Positions 60,401 to 64,000 of a DNA stretch of 64,000 nucleotides are shown here, one piece after another. This stretch comes from CAWKOH01 sp963851245 (GTDB lineage: Bacteria > Actinomycetota > Acidimicrobiia > Acidimicrobiales > Palsa-688): the NCBI GenBank assembly GCA_963851245.1, contig CAWKOH010000007.1, positions 186,001-250,000 of the forward strand. The letters run 5' to 3'. Both the position numbers and the translations under genes were made by a program. Each line of letters begins with the position of its first letter. The stretch's first letter is position 1. The notes beneath the pieces were generated by a model. That model was not told the DNA's origin. It did not search any database and saw only the letters and a list, made by a program, of their open reading frames with translations.

Positions 60401-61783
60401 GAGTTCTCCCGCCAAGCGGACGACTCCTGCCTCGATCGTTCCGATCCTGGCGATGGCTCGTCCGTCACGATCGCGGGCATGAGGCAGCCACCGGCACCAG
60501 GACCACTTTTCCTGTTGGTTAGGCCCGGTGAGGACCGTGATGACCAGGTCGTCAGGCGCGTGCAACACCGCCGCTTGCATCAGTAGGGAGTTGGCCAGGC
60601 GCTCGCAAGCGCCCCGGTCTCCCGCCAGGCCCAGCACGCCGTCCTGTTGCAGGGCCACGACAGCCGGGACCTGATGGAGCGTAGGGTGCTGATTCCCTTC
60701 GTCCGTTTCCGGTGCCGCTCCTTCCACTGTCACCGACGCGGGCACATCGGCCAGCCCGATCCGGAGCACCAGGAAGTCCTCGTCGCGGCGACGGCGCTCC
60801 CAGAGCGAGCGCTCCGGGCCGCCCGCGGTAGCGGCCAACGCGGCCGGATCGGGCGATGCTTCCCGGCGCCTGGTTGTCTCTGTCGACAGGGCATCGGCCA
60901 GTTCGGCCTCGGCCTGCGACCGGGCCTGTTCGTGGGCGATCATGCGTTCCCGGTGCGATCTGCTGCCGCCTCTGCGCTGGGTCACGTACCCCGAAACCGC
61001 CATGATCGGGGTCAGCAGGATGAACAGCAGGAACTGCGGCTGGTTCAGAACCACCGCGAGGAGGACGCCCAGGATGACGGGGACTACGGAAGCCAGCAGC
61101 GGAAAGTTGACCCCGTGCTGGACCGGAGGCGGCCCCGGGAAACGGACCGTGACCGGGGATGGAGCATTGAGCATGCGCGGCGGCCGGTTGAACACCAGGC
61201 CCCCTTCGCCGTCGGGGACCAATACGGCGGGGTCGACGTCGTTCGAAGCCCAAACCAGGACTGAGCCCCCGACCTGGAGCAGAGCACCGTCCCGCAGGTC
61301 GGATGCAGTGACGAACTCCCCCTCGAGACTCAAGCCGTGGGCCGACCCCTCGTCGTGGACCGTCAGCAGGGTTGGAGTCACGTCCAGAACGGCATGGCGC
61401 CGCGACACCAGCGGATCGCGCACCAGGTTGACAGACGCCTGATCGGACCGCCCGATCAGATGGCGGCCGGGTGGCAGTGACCACGTCGCCCCGGCGTGGG
61501 GGCCGCTCACCGCCCGCAGTTCACCTGCAGCCGAGGTGCTGGACGAGGCCATCCCATCCGGCGCCCGCCTCGAAAGAATCGACCCCTCGAGGATCTCGCT
61601 GCCTATGCCTCCTTCGGCTTCGAGGAGGCGGTCGCCATCCCACCAGGGCTCGTGGATCTCACGCTCGGCCTCCTCGTCGATCCGCTCCGCCACTGCCGAG
61701 AACGGCGTCGACGGGTCGCCTTCGAGCCAGACGTCGCGCTGATCACGCCCCCAGTCATCCTTGATCGTGAAGAGGATCTGCAT
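57434..61783 (-). CDS. FHA-domain EccC/EssC-like type VII secretion ATPase
   Basis: 1449 residues. Order: an N-terminal ubiquitin-like or FHA-like domain (1-80); an FHA domain (residues 88-175, HLIGRSDQASVNLVRDPLVS then RRHAVLDV); two membrane helices (FPLLASVVPVILGVLLAVVL, then FLLFILLTPIMAVSGYVTQR); and three FtsK/SpoIIIE ATPase modules. Module 1 has Walker A GTTGSGKSE and Walker B LLIVIDEFAAL. In modules 2 and 3 the P-loops are GDPGSGRST and GPPRSGRSN, with Arg in place of Lys. This is the motor architecture of EssC/EccC, but no WXG100 or other Ecc gene is in the window. Confidence 0.9.
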   Translation of the reverse strand: MQILFTIKDDWGRDQRDVWLEGDPSTPFSAVAERIDEEAEREIHEPWWDGDRLLEAEGGIGSEILEGSILSRRAPDGMASSSTSAAGELRAVSGPHAGATWSLPPGRHLIGRSDQASVNLVRDPLVSRRHAVLDVTPTLLTVHDEGSAHGLSLEGEFVTASDLRDGALLQVGGSVLVWASNDVDPAVLVPDGEGGLVFNRPPRMLNAPSPVTVRFPGPPPVQHGVNFPLLASVVPVILGVLLAVVLNQPQFLLFILLTPIMAVSGYVTQRRGGSRSHRERMIAHEQARSQAEAELADALSTETTRRREASPDPAALAATAGGPERSLWERRRRDEDFLVLRIGLADVPASVTVEGAAPETDEGNQHPTLHQVPAVVALQQDGVLGLAGDRGACERLANSLLMQAAVLHAPDDLVITVLTGPNQQEKWSWCRWLPHARDRDGRAIARIGTIEAGVVRLAGELSSLIDERTSARGAGATELPPAHLVIVDGSYRLGSLPVVTKILRRGPEAGITCICLDDTERLLPEECQALAVFDPERPGRLNLRTGRATRATEVIPDLLEHDAAEKVARSLAPIRLNRRALTGATIPNSVRLLEELGLEPPTPAQIADGWKRSERSTVAVIGECERGPLVVDLAKDGPHGLVAGTTGSGKSELLQTLIASLAVANRPDCLSFVLVDYKGGSAFKECAQLPHTVGMVTDLDGHLTERALASLGAELRRRETLLAKRGAKDIEAFWRSAGENRPELGRLLIVIDEFAALAEELPGFVDGLVDLARRGRSLGIHLVLATQRPSGVVSAAIKTNANLRIAMRVTDAADSTDIIDSPLAARISKAVPGRGYVRVGHEELTEFQTARVGGRRALGGDSEIQLQFVEWDQLGLPLPNPERPSLARTATDLSELVKAIGAASERLGGATPASPWLDPLPERLVLSAAALAPALEAGAGGPVLGAPYGMQDYPSEQARRPAYFDLDRDGHLLIVGDPGSGRSTALRTIAGALCARVSTWDLHLYGIDCGNGALQPISELPQCGAVVTRRQPDRVDRLLTKLTEETTRRQQIWAQGGFSSISDQRGAVRPDQRLPYLVVLLDRWEGFAAEFDALDGGRLVSAMQHLMREGPGIGLRVVVTGDRSAASPRFASLVERMIMLRLNDRTTYSMAGLNPRHLPDKIPTGRGFDARSGIEMQFALLDGDPSGPAQVAALHRIALKADDRDRGVTDGSRPEPIAILPAHVSMSSVAKDAAAASEPGRAIALVGVGGDRLTPQLIDFAKTGPGFLVAGPPRSGRSNALVVMALTLASQGCSVVAITARRSPLTDLADEPGVAAVLDGRTTTPADLEALLATLREAPIAIVVDDAELLSDSPIGETLAAFGRAARDRQNALIIGGTTGDLGAFRGFIPEVRKSRAGLLLCPGSPSDADLLGVRLPRTAVFNGPPGRGALIVEWDMQVVQVPLDDRSR

Positions 61784-61822
61784 CGGCGATGGTCCCAGCT
61801 GTCGACCAATCTAGAGGTTCGT

Positions 61823-63202
61823 TCAGCCCCGTCCGTGGACATAACGGGCCCACCACGGCCCGATATCGACACCGGACCAGGCCTTGAAGTGAGCAGCCAG
61901 CCCATCGGTTGTCACCAGGCCGCCCGCGTTGGCCCGGTACCAGTCGGCCATGGCGGCGCGCAGCTGGTAGGCGCCCCCGAAGAGGAATGCCAGTCCGGCG
62001 AAGAGCCGGGCGCCCTCCCGGTATGCCTCCGTCGGTGTGTATCGGGCCCAGGGGTGACTGGGATACAGCTCGACAGGCGGCTCGTCGAGTCCGAGCTCGG
62101 CGGAATCGAATCGGGCGACCTCGGATCGCCGTGACGACGTGCACCAGCTGGTCCAGGCCTCGTCGATCCATCCGTCGCCGGCCCGAGCCGGCTTCACGCC
62201 CCGGCCGAACCAGCTGTGAAACACCTCATGTTCCAACGCCCCGACTGATGTGGTCGCAGCCCCGTCGTACTCCATCCCGCGGCTGTGCTCCCATATCACC
62301 GCCCAGAAGGTGTCACCGTGGACCCATGGCTCGTACCTGGAGGAGAGATAGGTCAACCACGACCTGATATCCGCCTCGCAGGCGCCCAAATCCGCCTCAG
62401 CGTCGCCCTGGCGGGCGCAGACCAGCCCGAGCGATCGCTCCTGGCCGGGCAGGGCGACGGCGCTCCGCCGCATCTCGATCAGGTCCGATGGGGAGATCAC
62501 CAGCATCGGCGACAGAGCCGTGAAATGAGCCGGGTAGCAAAGCGACCAACGCAGGCCCCCGGGCGCGGCGTCCACGCCGGCGGTGTTGGTCACGATCGTG
62601 TGGCTGCGATCGGTGTTGAGGAGCTCGAGGTCCAGGTTGAGGGTGAAACGGTCGTGGATCAGGGGCGACGGGATCCACATTTCGGCATAGCGACCAGGGT
62701 GCAAATCGGACATCCAGAAGTCGAACCGCAACCCACCTTCCGCCCAGTCGAGCGGTTGGGCCCCCTCGGCCTCGGGGGTATCTACGGCGTATCCGACCTC
62801 CAGACGGTGCCGGCTGCCGCTCTCGATCTCGACATCGACGACCCTCATGGAAGCGCCGGCGCCCCCGCCGAGGTCGGTTGGGGAGAAGTCGTCGGGTTTG
62901 AGCTCCTTACCGTCCAGGCGGGCCCACTCCACCTCCTGGCGCAGGTCCAGGGCCGGGTAGCCGTCCACGGTTCCCCCGGCGAACTCCACGACCGCCTCGC
63001 CAGAAGCCTCCCTCGCCGCCACGTCGAAACGGAGCTTGGCCTGTACGCGTTCGATGCTCGGCGCCACTACGCGGCGGTTGCCGGCCGACGTGGGCGGAGG
63101 GGCAAGGGATCGGGGCACCCAGCCAGTCTGTACGATCCGGGAGAGGGTGGGATCCGGCAGTTGTCGGCGGCGGGCCGGCGGCGGGTTGTCGCGGCGGGTC
63201 AC
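61823..63202 (-). CDS. M1-like (gluzincin) metallopeptidase
   Basis: 459 residues from GTG at 63202. The zinc site is HEVFH followed 19 residues later by Glu (segment SWFGRGVKPARAGDGWIDEA), the HExxH-18-E spacing of family M1. The N-terminal two-thirds is a beta-rich domain. The usual GAMEN exopeptidase loop is not evident (EYDGAATTS occupies the area), so aminopeptidase activity is uncertain. No signal peptide or membrane helix is clear. It lies just upstream of the EccC-like gene on the same strand, 39 bases apart, so it may be part of that locus. Confidence 0.78.
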   Translation of the reverse strand: MTRRDNPPPARRRQLPDPTLSRIVQTGWVPRSLAPPPTSAGNRRVVAPSIERVQAKLRFDVAAREASGEAVVEFAGGTVDGYPALDLRQEVEWARLDGKELKPDDFSPTDLGGGAGASMRVVDVEIESGSRHRLEVGYAVDTPEAEGAQPLDWAEGGLRFDFWMSDLHPGRYAEMWIPSPLIHDRFTLNLDLELLNTDRSHTIVTNTAGVDAAPGGLRWSLCYPAHFTALSPMLVISPSDLIEMRRSAVALPGQERSLGLVCARQGDAEADLGACEADIRSWLTYLSSRYEPWVHGDTFWAVIWEHSRGMEYDGAATTSVGALEHEVFHSWFGRGVKPARAGDGWIDEAWTSWCTSSRRSEVARFDSAELGLDEPPVELYPSHPWARYTPTEAYREGARLFAGLAFLFGGAYQLRAAMADWYRANAGGLVTTDGLAAHFKAWSGVDIGPWWARYVHGRG

Positions 63203-63584
63203 AGGGACCCAAGGTGGGCCCCAAATCGCTTTTCGCGACGAGTTGTACTGCTCCGCCCGGTAAAAGTCGTCCCAAATAGCGTTTCTGGACCCAGAAAGGC
63301 GGCCGGCTCACCGATCTGACCCTCACCTCCGCCGGCCGCCGGCCCCGCCCCCGCCCTGCTCGTGAGCCGCCCGCGGTGTAGCGGCTATACTGTCCCGCCG
63401 TCGTAGAACCGATGTCCGCGGGTGTCCGGACGGTCCCAGATAGGACCCGAAGGAGACCCCGTGGCAGAACCTATCGAGCGCTCCGCTCGGGCAACCGGGC
63501 GGAGCGTCCGCGTGTGAGGCGTTCGACCTGCCACCCCGGCTGAGTGGATCCCCTCCGCCACGAGCCCCCAGGAAAGAGTCAGCT
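63203..63584 (+). promoter_or_regulatory. rplC leader: promoter, short peptide and GNRA hairpin
   Basis: A 382-base region. A possible -10 TATACT (63386-63391) has a weak -35. Then comes an 18-codon ORF from GTG 63461 to TGA 63517 (MAEPIERSARATGRSVRV) preceded by GAAGGAG. Overlapping it, CGCTCCGCTCGG (63479-63490) pairs over 12 base pairs with CCGGGCGGAGCG (63495-63506) around the tetraloop GCAA, a GNRA loop. The rplC site AGGAAAGAG follows. Such a leader suggests autoregulation of the rplC operon. Confidence 0.5.
63461..63517 (+). CDS. Possible 18-residue leader peptide upstream of rplC
   Basis: GTG 63461 to TGA 63515-63517 encodes MAEPIERSARATGRSVRV with GAAGGAG 6 bases upstream. It overlaps the stem of the GNRA hairpin, so translation through it would melt the stem. 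Codon content is too short to judge. It could be a chance ORF. Confidence 0.35.
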   Translation: MAEPIERSARATGRSVRV

Positions 63585-64000
63585 GTGCCATCGAAAGCGA
63601 TAGTCGGCGAGAAAGTCGGCATGAGCCAGGTCTGGGATGACCAGAACCGAGCTGTCGCGGTCACGATCGTCCGGGTCACCCCGGTACGAGTCGTGCAGCT
63701 CAAGACCCAGGACCGCGACGGGTACTCGGCCGTACAGGTCACCTACGGGAACCGCCAGGCCCGCACCCTGAACAAGCCTGAGGCCGGACATTTCGAGGCG
63801 GCCAACGTGGACCCGGGCAAGCGCCTCGTGGAGCTGCGGGTCACCGATACCACCGAGTACAACATCGGCGACGAACTGACCGTGGATCTGTTGAGCGCCG
63901 GGGACAAGGTCGACGTGACCGCCATCAGCAAGGGGAAGGGATTCGCCGGTGGCATGAAGCGACACAACTTCAGCGGCCAAGGCGCCAGTCACGGCAACCA
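63585..64000 (+). CDS. rplC: 50S ribosomal protein L3, N-terminal part
   Basis: 138 codons of L3 from GTG at 63585; it runs off the right edge. The text starts MPSKAIVGEKVGMSQVWDDQ and includes AVTIVRVTPVRVVQLKTQDR and SAVQVTYGNRQARTLNKPEA, then VTAISKGKGFAGGMKRHNFS, the L3 signature before the long loop. It is the first gene of the rplC-onward ribosomal operon here, separated from rpsJ. Confidence 0.96.
   Translation, partial: MPSKAIVGEKVGMSQVWDDQNRAVAVTIVRVTPVRVVQLKTQDRDGYSAVQVTYGNRQARTLNKPEAGHFEAANVDPGKRLVELRVTDTTEYNIGDELTVDLLSAGDKVDVTAISKGKGFAGGMKRHNFSGQGASHGN

Overview
The window is a GC-rich chromosome segment from an actinobacterium. The best guess for the class is an uncultured member of Acidimicrobiia. 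The basis is the actinobacterial rpoB-rpoC and rpsL-rpsG-fusA-tuf-rpsJ gene orders, an F420-type luciferase-like oxidoreductase, a LytR-CpsA-Psr protein, DUF3817, a Wag31/DivIVA-like protein, many GTG/TTG starts and several possible leaderless promoters. The class is inferred from these features, not computed.

Layout. (1) 1-15.7 kb is an acyl-CoA catabolism island: crotonase (partial), two VOC proteins, an LLM oxidoreductase, a paired acyl-CoA dehydrogenase operon, two acyl-CoA synthetases, an aldehyde dehydrogenase, a non-canonical thiolase fold (Ltp2-like) divergent from a DUF35 protein, a MaoC/MaoC pair, a DUF2889 protein, an alpha/beta hydrolase and TesB. Together they resemble a steroid- or branched-side-chain degradation module with retro-aldol cleavage. 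(2) 15.8-24 kb holds an MFS exporter with its MerR regulator, an LCP ligase, an SDR-TetR pair, an RsbW-like ATPase, Bcp and a GNAT acetyltransferase. (3) 24-32 kb starts with tRNA-Thr, tRNA-Met and rpmG. A sigma factor fused to a zinc anti-sigma-like domain and a membrane helix follows, then MarR, tRNA-Trp, secE-nusG-rplK-rplA, three small membrane proteins, rplJ-rplL and a beta carbonic anhydrase. (4) 32.8-43.8 kb holds a DivIVA-like protein and a BY-kinase (minus strand), then rpoB-rpoC with a strong terminator. (5) 43.9-51.2 kb holds a DMT transporter, RF3, an SRPBCC protein, an O-methyltransferase and a benzoyl-CoA epoxidation (box) operon ending in a deleted hydrolase. (6) 51.5-64 kb holds rpsL-rpsG-fusA-tuf-rpsJ, then a 7.3-kb insertion (an unrecognised ORF, an FHA-EccC/EssC-like ATPase and an M1 peptidase), then rplC behind its own leader.

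Sequence quality matters here. Essential rpoB and rpoC each carry frame breaks, and so do an aldehyde dehydrogenase and the RsbW-like gene. Single-base indel errors in the assembly are the most likely cause, so apparent pseudogenes should be read with caution.

The most interesting items are: the interruption of the S10 ribosomal operon by a type VII-like ATPase locus; a short peptide plus GNRA-capped hairpin leader before rplC; the sigma/anti-sigma fusion; a MerR-type operator placed in the promoter spacer; the triple-hairpin rpoB-rpoC spacer; and a microhomology-bounded deletion in the box-operon hydrolase.
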